In this document: piece after piece, positions 16,598-25,195 of the stretch
Position numbering within the stretch: the stretch's first letter is position 1
Layout of the letters: each line of letters starts with the position of its first letter
Source of the DNA: Paracoccaceae bacterium
GTDB lineage: Bacteria > Pseudomonadota > Alphaproteobacteria > Rhodobacterales > Rhodobacteraceae
DNA: 52,086 nucleotides
Assembly (NCBI GenBank): GCA_016778765.1
Contig: JADHOV010000019.1
Span: 1 to 52,086, forward strand
Direction of reading: 5' to 3'
Made by a program: the position numbers and the translations under genes
The notes under the pieces: generated by a model
Databases searched by the model: none
What the model was told of the DNA's origin: nothing
What the model saw: only the letters and a program-made list of their open reading frames with translations

Positions 16598-17479
16598 TTA
16601 AAACGCGATCCGCAGCCCATCATGCCCCAGATAAAACGGACCATCCCATATCGGGCGAATGGCGGCCAGCCACTCAGCTTCGCCAAAATCTGGATCATCC
16701 GACGGGATAAGGTGGTTCAGCGCCAAGGCTTTTACGTTGGCAGCCACCGCAATCTTTGCAGCCTCTGCCGCCGTGCTATGCGCGGCATAAAAATGCGCCC
16801 GCAAGCGTTCATCACCATTGCCAACCCGCGCCAGCAACGGCTCAATCGCCGCTTCCAGCATCGCCTCATGCACCAACAGATCAGCGCCTTGCGCAAAACC
16901 GGCCAAATCCGGAAAATAGGCCGTATCGCCGCTAAACACGATATGCGAGCGCGCAGTTTTAAACGACAGCGCAAACGTATCCAGTAATGGCGGATGGATA
17001 TTGCGCAACGCCGAAACCTGAATATCGCCCAGTTGCACCACATCTGGTTTATCGATCCCATGAAAACGCACCAGCCGGCGCAAATCCGGGCGCCCTTCAT
17101 CCGCGATCCGCAGATCGATATCCGCCTGCATCGAGGTCAGAAACCCCGCCCAATAGGCATCAAGCCCGACAGGTCCGTATATCTGCACGATGTTGCTGAG
17201 TCCGGCTGTCCAAGCCGTGTGCAACAAAGGGCCCAGTTCTAAATAATGATCCGAATGCAAATGCGTGATGAAAATATGACGGATATCTTTCAACGCCACG
17301 CCTTGATCGATCAAGCCCCGGGCCACGCCCAAACCGCAATCTATGATAATCGGGCAGCCCTCTAGGTGCAGAAGATGCGCGGTGGGCATTGTAGAGCCGG
17401 GGCGGATCGCAGGGCCACCTTTGGTGCCAAGTAACGCCAGATAATTCAAAGCAAAGCCCCCTTGTTTACATCCCCGCAT
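16598..17479 (-). CDS. Metallo-beta-lactamase-fold hydrolase
   Basis: A 293-residue RNase Z-like metallohydrolase. The metal site motif is THLHSDH, with further ligands expected in FSGDTAYFPD (Asp) and HSTAAEAA (His). The family N-terminus LALLGTKGGPAIRPG follows a short leader. The ATG at 17479 is used. A TTG at 17449 preceded by AAGGGGG would remove the leader and may be the real start. It is the third gene of the aldehyde dehydrogenase, M19-like, MBL operon, 105 bases after the M19-like gene. Substrate unknown; a lactone or ester intermediate of a catabolic route is one possibility. Confidence 0.85.
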   Translation of the reverse strand: MRGCKQGGFALNYLALLGTKGGPAIRPGSTMPTAHLLHLEGCPIIIDCGLGVARGLIDQGVALKDIRHIFITHLHSDHYLELGPLLHTAWTAGLSNIVQIYGPVGLDAYWAGFLTSMQADIDLRIADEGRPDLRRLVRFHGIDKPDVVQLGDIQVSALRNIHPPLLDTFALSFKTARSHIVFSGDTAYFPDLAGFAQGADLLVHEAMLEAAIEPLLARVGNGDERLRAHFYAAHSTAAEAAKIAVAANVKALALNHLIPSDDPDFGEAEWLAAIRPIWDGPFYLGHDGLRIAF

Positions 17480-17584
17480 GTGCGTTTCTTGGCCATCCAA
17501 CCGCTTTTACCAGATGACCTATCCGCCAATTTTAAAGCGACTGCACAAAAACAGCGTGCAAACGGCTCTGTTGCAAATCAGAAA

Positions 17585-18562
17585 CTACGCTTTAGCGCCA
17601 AAATTTTCCTGATAAAACCGATACCAGTTCTCGCCCATAATACCAGCCACTTCCGCTTCTGACATGCCTGTTTTGCGCAGCCCTTCGGCGATATTTCCAA
17701 AATCACGATTGTCTTGAAACCAGCTTGGCATTGGCGGAAATCCCGGCGCGCTGGCAGAGCCTTCGCCATAATCAATCGCTTTGCTCCAGCGGCCTACGCG
17801 CATCCATTCCACCACGCGATCGGGTTGATCTTGGCACAGATCAGAGCCAAGCCCCAAATGCTGCGCCCCATAGCGCGCCGCCGCCTCGGCGATCATCTGA
17901 CAAAAACTTTCAAGCGTGCAGGCCGATTTATCTTTTAAATGATGCGGATAAAGTGAAAATCCGATCATGCCGCCCGCCTCGGTAACGGCTTTGATCACCT
18001 CGGGGCGCTTATTGCGCAACGCGGGCTGCCACTCATAAGGGTTGGCATGGGTGATGGTGATCGGGCGCGTTGAAATCTCGGCCGCCTCAATGGTTGAGCG
18101 ATCCGCAGAATGACTCATATCCACCACAAGACCAACGCGATTCATTTCACCAATCACCTGCCGCCCCATCCGGGTAATGCCGGGATCCGCCGCTTCATAA
18201 CAGCCCGTGGCCAGCAGCGATTGATTGTTATAACTCAGCTGCATAAACCGCGCGCCCAAATTATGCACAATTTCCACTAACCCGATATCATCTTCAATCG
18301 GGCTGGGGTTTTGAAACCCGAAGAAAATAGCCGTGCGGTTGCTAGCGCGAGCACGATCGACATCTTCAGCTGTCAAGCCTTTCATGATTAAATCGGGATA
18401 GGTCTCAAACCAAGTGTTCCATTGCTCAAAATTCAAAACCGTTTCGCGAAAATTCTCATGATAGGCAATCGTGACATGCACCGCATCAACGCCGCCCGCC
18501 CGCATTTGGCGAAAAATCTTTTCCGACCAATTTGCGTATTGCAGATTATCAATGATCCTCAT
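17585..18562 (-). CDS. Divergent membrane dipeptidase-like protein (peptidase M19 family)
   Basis: A 325-residue amidohydrolase-fold protein of the renal dipeptidase (M19) family. The recognisable parts are GARFMQLSYNNQSLLATGC, VVDMSHSADRST, ITHANPYEW and GLGSDLCQDQPD. These supply the usual His, His and Asp ligands, and IEDDIG may give the bridging Glu. The N-terminal HxD ligand pair normally seen at the first strand is absent: the protein begins MRIIDNLQYANWSEKIF. No signal peptide, so it is cytoplasmic. The start overlaps the aldehyde dehydrogenase stop (ATGA). Activity as a true dipeptidase is doubtful; another small-molecule hydrolase is as likely. Confidence 0.85.
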   Translation of the reverse strand: MRIIDNLQYANWSEKIFRQMRAGGVDAVHVTIAYHENFRETVLNFEQWNTWFETYPDLIMKGLTAEDVDRARASNRTAIFFGFQNPSPIEDDIGLVEIVHNLGARFMQLSYNNQSLLATGCYEAADPGITRMGRQVIGEMNRVGLVVDMSHSADRSTIEAAEISTRPITITHANPYEWQPALRNKRPEVIKAVTEAGGMIGFSLYPHHLKDKSACTLESFCQMIAEAAARYGAQHLGLGSDLCQDQPDRVVEWMRVGRWSKAIDYGEGSASAPGFPPMPSWFQDNRDFGNIAEGLRKTGMSEAEVAGIMGENWYRFYQENFGAKA

Positions 18563-20010
18563 GCAGGCATACCCGAGGAAATATAGGCCGTTTTCACCGT
18601 CGTATAAAATTCAGCCGCATAACTGCCCTGTTCGCGCGGCCCGTAAGAGCTTTCCCCTCTGCCGCCGAATGGCACATGATAATCGGTGCCAGCAGTGGGC
18701 AGGTTTACCATCACGCAGCCAGTTTTGGCATTGCGCCTAAAATGCGTAGCCTGCGCCAAATTGGTGGTAACAATACCAGAGGTCAGCCCGAAGCGCGTAT
18801 CATTAACCACGCTCAGCGCTTCGTCATAGCTGCCCACTTTGATCACTGCCGCTAACGGGGCGAACAGCTCTTCGCGGTTGATCTGCATGGCATTGGTGCT
18901 GTTGATGAACAGCCCAGGAGACATGTAAAATCCCTGGCTTGCGCGCTCAACTTGCTGGCCGCCGCAGACCAATTCGGCGCCTTCCGATAACCCCAAGGCT
19001 ACGTTAGCAAGGTTTTGCTGCAATTGCTGGGCACTCACCACAGGCCCGATTTGAGTGCCAGGCTCAAGCGCATGACCCACCACCATCGCCCTGGCGCCTG
19101 CAATCATTTTTTCAACAAACGCATCGTGAATTCGCGCATGCACCACCAATCGCGAGGACGCAGTGCATTTTTGGCCGGATCCCCCATAGGCCCCACCCAG
19201 CGCCAAAGAAACGGCCAAATCAAGATCTGCATCTTCCATGACCGCCAGCGCATTTTTTGATCCCATCTCCATCTGCACTTTGGTCAGGTTTTGCACTGCC
19301 GCCGCCGCAATGCCTTTGCCCACAGGCACCGAACCGGTAAAGGATATTGCGTTTACTTTCGGGCTTTCCACCAAGGCCTGCCCGATGCTGCCCCCGGCAC
19401 CCATAACAAGGCTGAACAAGCCCTTTGGAATATCCTGGCGGGCAATAATCTCGGTCAGCGCCACGGCCGAAGCAGGGGTTAAATTCGCTGGTTTCCAAAT
19501 CACAGCATTGCCATAGGCCAAAGCCGGAGCGATTTTCCAAGAGGCGGTAGCGGTTGGAAAATTCCACGGCGAAATGATCGCCACCACCCCAACAGCCTCG
19601 CGGCGCACGTCAATTTCAATGCCCTCGCGCACCGAATCTGCCGTCTCGCCCATTTGGCGCAGGGTTTCTGCCGCATAATAAGTGAAGAACTGGCCGGCGC
19701 GGTACACTTCGCCCTTGCCTTCGGCGAGGGGTTTACCCTCTTCGCGCGACAGTAATGTGCCAAGCTCTTGGGCGCGCGCCATCATTTCGGTGCCAATCGC
19801 CATCAGCACGTTATATTTGCGCTCGATCCCATAGGCTGCCCATTCGCGCTGCGCCTGCTGCGCTTGCGCCAAGGTCGTATCCAATTGATCTGGCGATGCC
19901 TGCGCGTATAAGCCGATTAAGTCCGAAAGATCCGATGGGTTTCGATTTTCAATTTCACTGCTGCCAGCCACCCAGTCTCCCGCGATAAAATTTTTATTTA
20001 ACCCTGACAT
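18559..20010 (-). CDS. NAD(P)-dependent aldehyde dehydrogenase
   Basis: A 483-residue aldehyde dehydrogenase. It has the oxyanion Asn150 (SPWNFP), the cofactor strand FTGSVPVG, the general base Glu248 (QMEMGSKNAL) and the nucleophile Cys282 (SGQKCTASSR). The GQKCTASSR context and overall pattern are closest to alpha-ketoglutaric semialdehyde dehydrogenases. The frame is open to 20082, but AAGGGGATAAGA directly before 20010 and the family N-terminus fix the start there. It lies 31 bases after polA and heads the operon with the M19-like and MBL genes. The natural substrate cannot be read from the sequence. Confidence 0.9.
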   Translation of the reverse strand: MSGLNKNFIAGDWVAGSSEIENRNPSDLSDLIGLYAQASPDQLDTTLAQAQQAQREWAAYGIERKYNVLMAIGTEMMARAQELGTLLSREEGKPLAEGKGEVYRAGQFFTYYAAETLRQMGETADSVREGIEIDVRREAVGVVAIISPWNFPTATASWKIAPALAYGNAVIWKPANLTPASAVALTEIIARQDIPKGLFSLVMGAGGSIGQALVESPKVNAISFTGSVPVGKGIAAAAVQNLTKVQMEMGSKNALAVMEDADLDLAVSLALGGAYGGSGQKCTASSRLVVHARIHDAFVEKMIAGARAMVVGHALEPGTQIGPVVSAQQLQQNLANVALGLSEGAELVCGGQQVERASQGFYMSPGLFINSTNAMQINREELFAPLAAVIKVGSYDEALSVVNDTRFGLTSGIVTTNLAQATHFRRNAKTGCVMVNLPTAGTDYHVPFGGRGESSYGPREQGSYAAEFYTTVKTAYISSGMPA

Positions 20011-20041
20011 TCTTATCCCCTTTACGGATGACTGTTTTGCT

Positions 20042-22834
20042 TCAATGCGCTTCTGCCCAATGCGCCCCTTGCCCCGCATCAACGATCAAGGGAACCTCCA
20101 GCTTCACGATTGGATCTGCGGCGTTTTCCATAACCCCACGCGCAGCATCAATCAATTGATCCACCGCGTGGTGTTCCACTTCGAATAGCAGTTCATCATG
20201 CACTTGCAAAAGCATCTTCGCCGGCAAATCAGCGATCGAATGCGGCATTCGGATCATCGCTCGGCGGATAATATCCGCCGCAGTGCCTTGGATCGGCGCG
20301 TTGATCGCCGCGCGCTTGGCAAAGCCCGCGGTTGGACCTTTGGCATTGATCTCTGGCGTATGGATGACACGGCCAAACAGGGTTTCCACACGATTATTGG
20401 CTTTGGCGAAGGCAACCGTATCGTCCATATATTCTTTGATCCCCGGAAACCGCTCAAAATAGCGATCGATAAACCCTTGTGCCTCGCTGCGCGGAATGCG
20501 CAAATTGCGCGCCAACCCAAAGCCTGAAATACCATAAATAACGCCAAAATTAATCGCCTTGGCTTGCCGGCGAATATCCGGCGTCATCTCGTCCAAGGGC
20601 ACATCAAACATTTCCGAAGCCGTCAGAGCGTGGATATCTTGGCCCTCCCGAAAGGCTTGCTTGAGACTGTCAATGCCCGCCACATGCGCCAGAATGCGCA
20701 ATTCGATCTGGCTGTAATCCAGGCTGACCAAAACCTTGCCCTCTTCGGGAATAAAGGCTTCGCGAATGCGCCGGCCATCCTCACTGCGCACGGGAATATT
20801 CTGCAAATTGGGATCGGTTGAGGCCAAACGACCAGTATTGGCCCCGGCGATTGAGTAAGAGGTATGCACGCGGCCCGTTTCGGGGTGGATATGATCCTGC
20901 AGCGCGTCGGTATAGGTGGATTTGAGCTTGCTCAATTGGCGCCAATCCAGCACCCGCTTGGGCAAGTCATGAATGGTGGCCAAATCTTCCAAAATATCCG
21001 CGCCGGTGGCGTAAGCGCCCGTTTTACCTTTCTTGCCCCCCTCATAGCCCAACTTGTCAAACATAATCTCGCCCAGTTGCTTTGGACTGCCCACATTAAA
21101 GCTTTCACCCGCCATATCGTGAATTTCGGCCTCAAGACCTGCCATTTTCTGCGCAAACGCGTTGGACATACGTGACAACGTATCTCGATCCACTTTGATC
21201 CCGGTCATCTCCATCTGGGCCAGAACCGGAATCAAAGGCCGCTCAAGCCCCTCATAAACACGAGTCACTTTTTGGAGATGCAATTTAGGCTTCAAAAGCT
21301 GCCAAAGGCGCAGCGTGATATCAGCATCCTCAGCGGCATAGGGTGTGGCCTCTTCAATCGGCACAAGATCAAAGGTAACCGCCGATTTCCCGCTTCCCAA
21401 AAGTTGTTTGATCGGAATAGGCGTGTGATCCAAATAGCGCTGTGATAGACTGTCCATGCCATGGTTATGCAAGCCCGCATGCAGTGCATAGGATAACAGC
21501 ATGGTATCGTCGATCGGCGCGATGCGAATGCCCTGCCGCTCAAAAATTTTGGCATCATATTTCATATTTTGGCCAATTTTCAGGATCGCCGGATCTTCCA
21601 AGATGGGTTGCAAAAGCCCAATCACCTGATCGAGCTGCATTTGGCCCGCAGCTAATTTTGACGAACCGAATAAATCATCGTTGCTGCCTTCTTTATGCGA
21701 TATCGGAATATAACAGGCCTCACCCGGCTCGACCGCCAAAGAAATCCCCACCAGCTCAGCGCGCATTTCATCCAGAGACGTGGTTTCCGTATCAATGGCC
21801 ACGTAGCCACGCTGGCGGATTTTATCGATCCACGCGTCTAGAGAGGCAAGATCATGGAGCGCGCAATAAGCGCTGCGGTCAAAGGCCGGCTGTTCGATAT
21901 GCGCGGGCGTTTCAAGCGCAGTGGCGGTGGCAATTTGGGGCGGTTCCACGCCCAGCTTGCTGGCGATACGCGCCGTTAATGTGCGAAATTCCATTTCCGC
22001 CAGAAAACCCAATAGGGTTTCAGGATAGGGCGCACGCACTTCTAAATCATCCAGCGTGAAGTCTAACGGCGTGGCGCAATCCAGCTCGACCAATTGACGT
22101 GAGAGGCGAATTTGCGCAGCATGATCGATCAAGGTTGCGCGGCGTTTGGGCTGTTTGATCTCTTCAGCCCGCTCTAACAGCGTTTCAAGATCCCCATATT
22201 CATTGATCAAAAGCGCGGCGGTTTTCACCCCAATGCCTGGTGCGCCGGGAATATTATCCACGCTATCTCCGGCCAAAGCCTGTACATCCACAACCCGCTC
22301 GGGGAAAACACCAAATTTTTCAAACACGCCCTCACGGTCAATATGGCGGTTTTTCATCGCATCAAACATATTAACGCCGCCGCCAACAAGTTGCATAAGG
22401 TCTTTGTCTGAACTGATAATAGTCACCCGCCCACCTGCATCGCGCGCCTGAACCGATAAGGTTGCGATGATATCATCGGCCTCATAGCCTTCGACCTCTT
22501 CGCAGGCGATATTGAACGCGCGTGTTGCGGCGCGCGTCAGGGGCATTTGCGGGCGCAGATCTTCGGGCATTTCATCGCGATTGGCTTTATATTGATCATA
22601 AAGATCATTGCGAAACGTATGGCTGCCTTTGTCAAAAATCACCGCAACATGGGTGGGCGCATCGGGACCAGTATTGCTTTCGACATAGCGCTGCAGCATG
22701 TTGCAAAACCCGCTCACCGCGCCCACAGGCAATCCATCTGAATTACGGGTTAAAGGTGGCAAAGCGTGATAGGCGCGAAAGATGAAAGCCGAGCCATCGA
22801 TCAAGTGCAAATGGTGCCCTTTGCCAAAATTCAT
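20042..22834 (-). CDS. polA: DNA polymerase I
   Basis: A 930-residue three-domain polymerase for Okazaki fragment processing and repair. The 5'-3' exonuclease occupies about 1-290 (LIDGSAFIFRAYHALPPL and GEADD-like EGYEADDIIA). The 3'-5' exonuclease runs about 330-530 with an intact metal motif (AIDTETTSLDEM), so proofreading should work. The polymerase domain shows motif A (SLDYSQIELRILAH), motif B (RRQAKAINFGVIYGISGFG) and motif C (LQVHDELLFE). Length is normal. It may be transcribed together with the downstream aldehyde dehydrogenase gene. Confidence 0.97.
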   Translation of the reverse strand: MNFGKGHHLHLIDGSAFIFRAYHALPPLTRNSDGLPVGAVSGFCNMLQRYVESNTGPDAPTHVAVIFDKGSHTFRNDLYDQYKANRDEMPEDLRPQMPLTRAATRAFNIACEEVEGYEADDIIATLSVQARDAGGRVTIISSDKDLMQLVGGGVNMFDAMKNRHIDREGVFEKFGVFPERVVDVQALAGDSVDNIPGAPGIGVKTAALLINEYGDLETLLERAEEIKQPKRRATLIDHAAQIRLSRQLVELDCATPLDFTLDDLEVRAPYPETLLGFLAEMEFRTLTARIASKLGVEPPQIATATALETPAHIEQPAFDRSAYCALHDLASLDAWIDKIRQRGYVAIDTETTSLDEMRAELVGISLAVEPGEACYIPISHKEGSNDDLFGSSKLAAGQMQLDQVIGLLQPILEDPAILKIGQNMKYDAKIFERQGIRIAPIDDTMLLSYALHAGLHNHGMDSLSQRYLDHTPIPIKQLLGSGKSAVTFDLVPIEEATPYAAEDADITLRLWQLLKPKLHLQKVTRVYEGLERPLIPVLAQMEMTGIKVDRDTLSRMSNAFAQKMAGLEAEIHDMAGESFNVGSPKQLGEIMFDKLGYEGGKKGKTGAYATGADILEDLATIHDLPKRVLDWRQLSKLKSTYTDALQDHIHPETGRVHTSYSIAGANTGRLASTDPNLQNIPVRSEDGRRIREAFIPEEGKVLVSLDYSQIELRILAHVAGIDSLKQAFREGQDIHALTASEMFDVPLDEMTPDIRRQAKAINFGVIYGISGFGLARNLRIPRSEAQGFIDRYFERFPGIKEYMDDTVAFAKANNRVETLFGRVIHTPEINAKGPTAGFAKRAAINAPIQGTAADIIRRAMIRMPHSIADLPAKMLLQVHDELLFEVEHHAVDQLIDAARGVMENAADPIVKLEVPLIVDAGQGAHWAEAH

Positions 22835-22878
22835 GCTGGGTTTTCCTTTTTGAACAAATATTTTTATAAGAGGATTAC

Positions 22879-23115
22879 ATGAGCAAAGGCAGCTTGACCA
22901 TCATCTTTGTGATCCTTTCAACATTGCTGCCCACTATGCCTTCGCGCAGAAGAACAACCGCGCAGGCCCACCGGATAGCAGAGGCAAACCTGCGAGCCAG
23001 GGCGGGGCGCCGCAAACGAGAACCTTCGCACTATTTTATCCGCACCCTCAGTGACAAAGCCAAAACGACCGGCTTCCTTCGCGCCACCCTGGACGCAAAT
23101 ATATTGCAGATTTGA
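22879..23115 (+). CDS. Possible small secreted or membrane protein
   Basis: A 78-codon frame with a good AGAGGA ribosome binding site 5 bases before the ATG and a hydrophobic N-terminal segment (LTIIFVILSTLLPTMP) that could be a signal peptide or anchor. A strongly basic middle follows (SRRRTTAQAHRIAEANLRAR). I recognise no family. It is divergent from polA, 44 bases away. The ribosome binding site and the hydrophobic start are the only support, so it may be spurious. Confidence 0.35.
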   Translation: MSKGSLTIIFVILSTLLPTMPSRRRTTAQAHRIAEANLRARAGRRKREPSHYFIRTLSDKAKTTGFLRATLDANILQI

Positions 23116-23403
23116 AACAATGAAGTTGCATTATGGGCTGGTCGGCTTTGCCCGTGATAATGCCCGGCGCGGGCCAGCCTCAGTTTGTCTGGTTTGCAAA
23201 AGCCTGCGCCATTGCCTTTTGGGCATAGTCGCTTGCAGGATGGCGCTGTCGCACAATTTGGAAGCGGGTAAAACCAAGCGGAATTTCTTTGAAAAACATG
23301 TCCGGCGTTAAAAACACTAAAGACGCAGAACGCGCGCTGCGCTTCTTTTGGAGTGATCCCTCAGCCCCCATCTTGGTGACCCCTGGGCGGCCAAGGTCGC
23401 GCC
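23116..23403. other. Intergenic region without a recognised gene
   Basis: Several overlapping short frames occur on both strands (for example minus-strand 23180-23371 and plus-strand 23051-23311). None resembles a known family or has a convincing ribosome binding site. It could be decayed coding sequence, but no parent gene was recognised. Confidence 0.4.
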
Positions 23404-23589
23404 TTATCCCAGCGTCGCCTCTGCAAAATCGCGATGTATGATTTTACAATCGCAATAAGGGCATTCTACCCATCCGGTTTCTTTGGGTATCTGCAGCCAA
23501 ACACGCGGATGGCCAAGCGCCCCTCCACCGCCATCACAGGCGATGCGAAACTGATCTACCACTCTGGTTTCTGGTGCGTCTGTTGTCAT
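23404..23589 (-). CDS. zf-CHCC zinc-finger protein
   Basis: A 61-residue protein of the zf-CHCC family (related to the NDUFS6 accessory subunit of complex I). The motif runs from Cys19 (ACDGGGGALGHPRVWLQI) through the His to ECPYCDCKIIH, giving a CHCC zinc site. In alphaproteobacteria these proteins are linked to respiratory complex I, but here the gene is not near nuo genes. The frame extends upstream to 23640; the ATG at 23589 has GGGA spaced suitably and matches the family N-terminus. It is divergent from the ABC ATPase gene. Confidence 0.88.
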   Translation of the reverse strand: MTTDAPETRVVDQFRIACDGGGGALGHPRVWLQIPKETGWVECPYCDCKIIHRDFAEATLG

Positions 23590-23638
23590 TTCCCATTCCC
23601 TTTTTTTCGTGCTTAGGCTACCTGCCTTATGAGCGATC

Positions 23639-24595
23639 ATGGATCAAAGGGTCAAGAGCATGTTACCACATACCGCAGTGGAAATTTCTGGGCTGTCAAA
23701 AATTTATAACGCATATAAGAACCAACCAGCTCGCCAAGCCCTTTATGATTTAGATTTAGCAATCCCGGCGGGATCCGTTTTCGGGTTACTGGGCCCGAAC
23801 GGAGCGGGCAAGTCGACCTTAATCAATATTCTGGCCGGTCTTGTGCGGAAAACCTCGGGACAGGTGAAAATTTGGGGATTTGACCAAGACAAGAACCCAA
23901 GGCAATCGCGCGCGGCGATCGGCGTTATGCCTCAAGAGCTGAACCTTGATCCCTTTTTTACCCCACGCGCCGCGTTGGATGTGCAAGCCGGACTTTACGG
24001 AATTCCAAAATCGCAACGTCGTAGCGACGACATTCTTGCAATGGTCGGCCTTAGCGAAAAAGCCGATGCCTATTCGCGGTCATTATCCGGTGGCATGCGC
24101 CGGCGCCTGCTTTTGGCAAAAGCCTTGGTGCATAGCCCACAAATATTGGTTCTGGATGAACCCACAGCCGGCGTTGATATCGAATTGCGGCAAACACTTT
24201 GGGACAATGTCCGCCGATTGAACCAAGAAACCGGCATGACGATCATTCTGACCACGCATTATTTGGAAGAAGCCGAAAAAATGTGCGATCAGATTGCAAT
24301 TATGAACCATGGAAAATTAATCGCGCAAGACAGCACGCCAAATCTGCTGGCGCAGCTCGATGGCAAAACCATGCATATTCAGCCCGAAGAGCCGGTTCAA
24401 ACGCTTCCAACCCACCCTGATATGACCAGCAGCCTTAATAAGGATGGATCTTTGAATATTCGCTACAGCGCTACGAAAACCTCAGCCGAAGAGGTGTTTC
24501 AAATGCTACGCCAAAATCAAATCGCCATTCGTGATGTCAGAACCTCGCAAGCCGATCTTGAAGACGTATTTTTAGAGCTGACCAAATCGGCTTAA
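23639..24595 (+). CDS. ABC-2 type transporter ATP-binding protein (YadG-like)
   Basis: A 318-residue ATPase. Walker A is GPNGAGKST at 52-60, the Q-loop is Gln99, the signature LSGGM lies at 149-153, Walker B ILVLDEP from 169 and the H-loop His207. A C-terminal extension of about 95 residues is typical of YadG/DrrA-type exporters. It would energise an ABC-2 permease, yet none is adjacent: the next gene is convergent. An ATG 21 bases downstream (23660) is an alternative start. The cargo is unknown. Confidence 0.9.
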   Translation: MDQRVKSMLPHTAVEISGLSKIYNAYKNQPARQALYDLDLAIPAGSVFGLLGPNGAGKSTLINILAGLVRKTSGQVKIWGFDQDKNPRQSRAAIGVMPQELNLDPFFTPRAALDVQAGLYGIPKSQRRSDDILAMVGLSEKADAYSRSLSGGMRRRLLLAKALVHSPQILVLDEPTAGVDIELRQTLWDNVRRLNQETGMTIILTTHYLEEAEKMCDQIAIMNHGKLIAQDSTPNLLAQLDGKTMHIQPEEPVQTLPTHPDMTSSLNKDGSLNIRYSATKTSAEEVFQMLRQNQIAIRDVRTSQADLEDVFLELTKSA

Positions 24596-24611
24596 ACAAA
24601 AAATGTTCAGC

Positions 24612-24989
24612 TTAAACGGCCGACAGCATCCGCCCCAAGCTATGCCCGCCCAAAATATGCAGATGCAAATGCGGCACTTCCTGCACCCCATCTGCACCGG
24701 CATTGGAGATCGCCCGAAAGCCACCGCCGCTTGGCAGATCTACCCCCATTTGCTGGCACACCGCCGCAATGGCGCGCGTGAAATCAACGATCTCATCGGC
24801 ACTGGCCGCCGCAGAAAAATGATCGAAACTCACATAGGGGCCTTTGGGAATAATCAGCACATGCACCGGTGCCTGGGGCTGAATATCTTCAAACGCCAAA
24901 CTATGCTCGGTCTCTAGCACCGTTTTATTAGGGATTTCACCCCTCAGAATTTTTGCAAAAATATTATCCGGATCATATGTATAGCCCAT
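24612..24989 (-). CDS. HIT-family (HINT) nucleotide hydrolase
   Basis: A 125-residue protein with the histidine triad HLHLH at 107-111 (VPHLHLHILGG) and the N-terminal YDPDNIFAKILRGEIP typical of bacterial HINT proteins. These hydrolyse phosphoramidate bonds of nucleotides such as AMP-NH2 or AMP-lysine. A GGGGGTGAA ribosome binding site precedes the ATG. The gene is convergent with the ABC ATPase, only 16 bases apart, and seems monocistronic. Confidence 0.92.
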   Translation of the reverse strand: MGYTYDPDNIFAKILRGEIPNKTVLETEHSLAFEDIQPQAPVHVLIIPKGPYVSFDHFSAAASADEIVDFTRAIAAVCQQMGVDLPSGGGFRAISNAGADGVQEVPHLHLHILGGHSLGRMLSAV

Positions 24990-25195
24990 TTCACCCCCAT
25001 GGCTTCACTCTCAAAATTTGGGCAAATCCTAACAGGATGCGCAAAAGCGCAAAAGCGTTAAACGGGCTCTTTTACGAAAAAATTAGTCAGGATCGGAGGC
25101 TACAACAAAAATACCGCGCGCAGGCTAAACTATGCTAGCCTGTTTTTATAGTTTGTTTTGAACCACCTTTGAATTTTTATATTGAGATTTTAGAA

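Noticed and set aside
21442-22059. Plus-strand 205-codon frame within polA
   Set aside because: Antisense to conserved polA coding sequence; no recognisable domain.
23051-23371. Short frames on both strands between polA and the zf-CHCC gene
   Set aside because: They overlap each other, lack ribosome binding sites and match nothing known; kept only as a described intergenic region.
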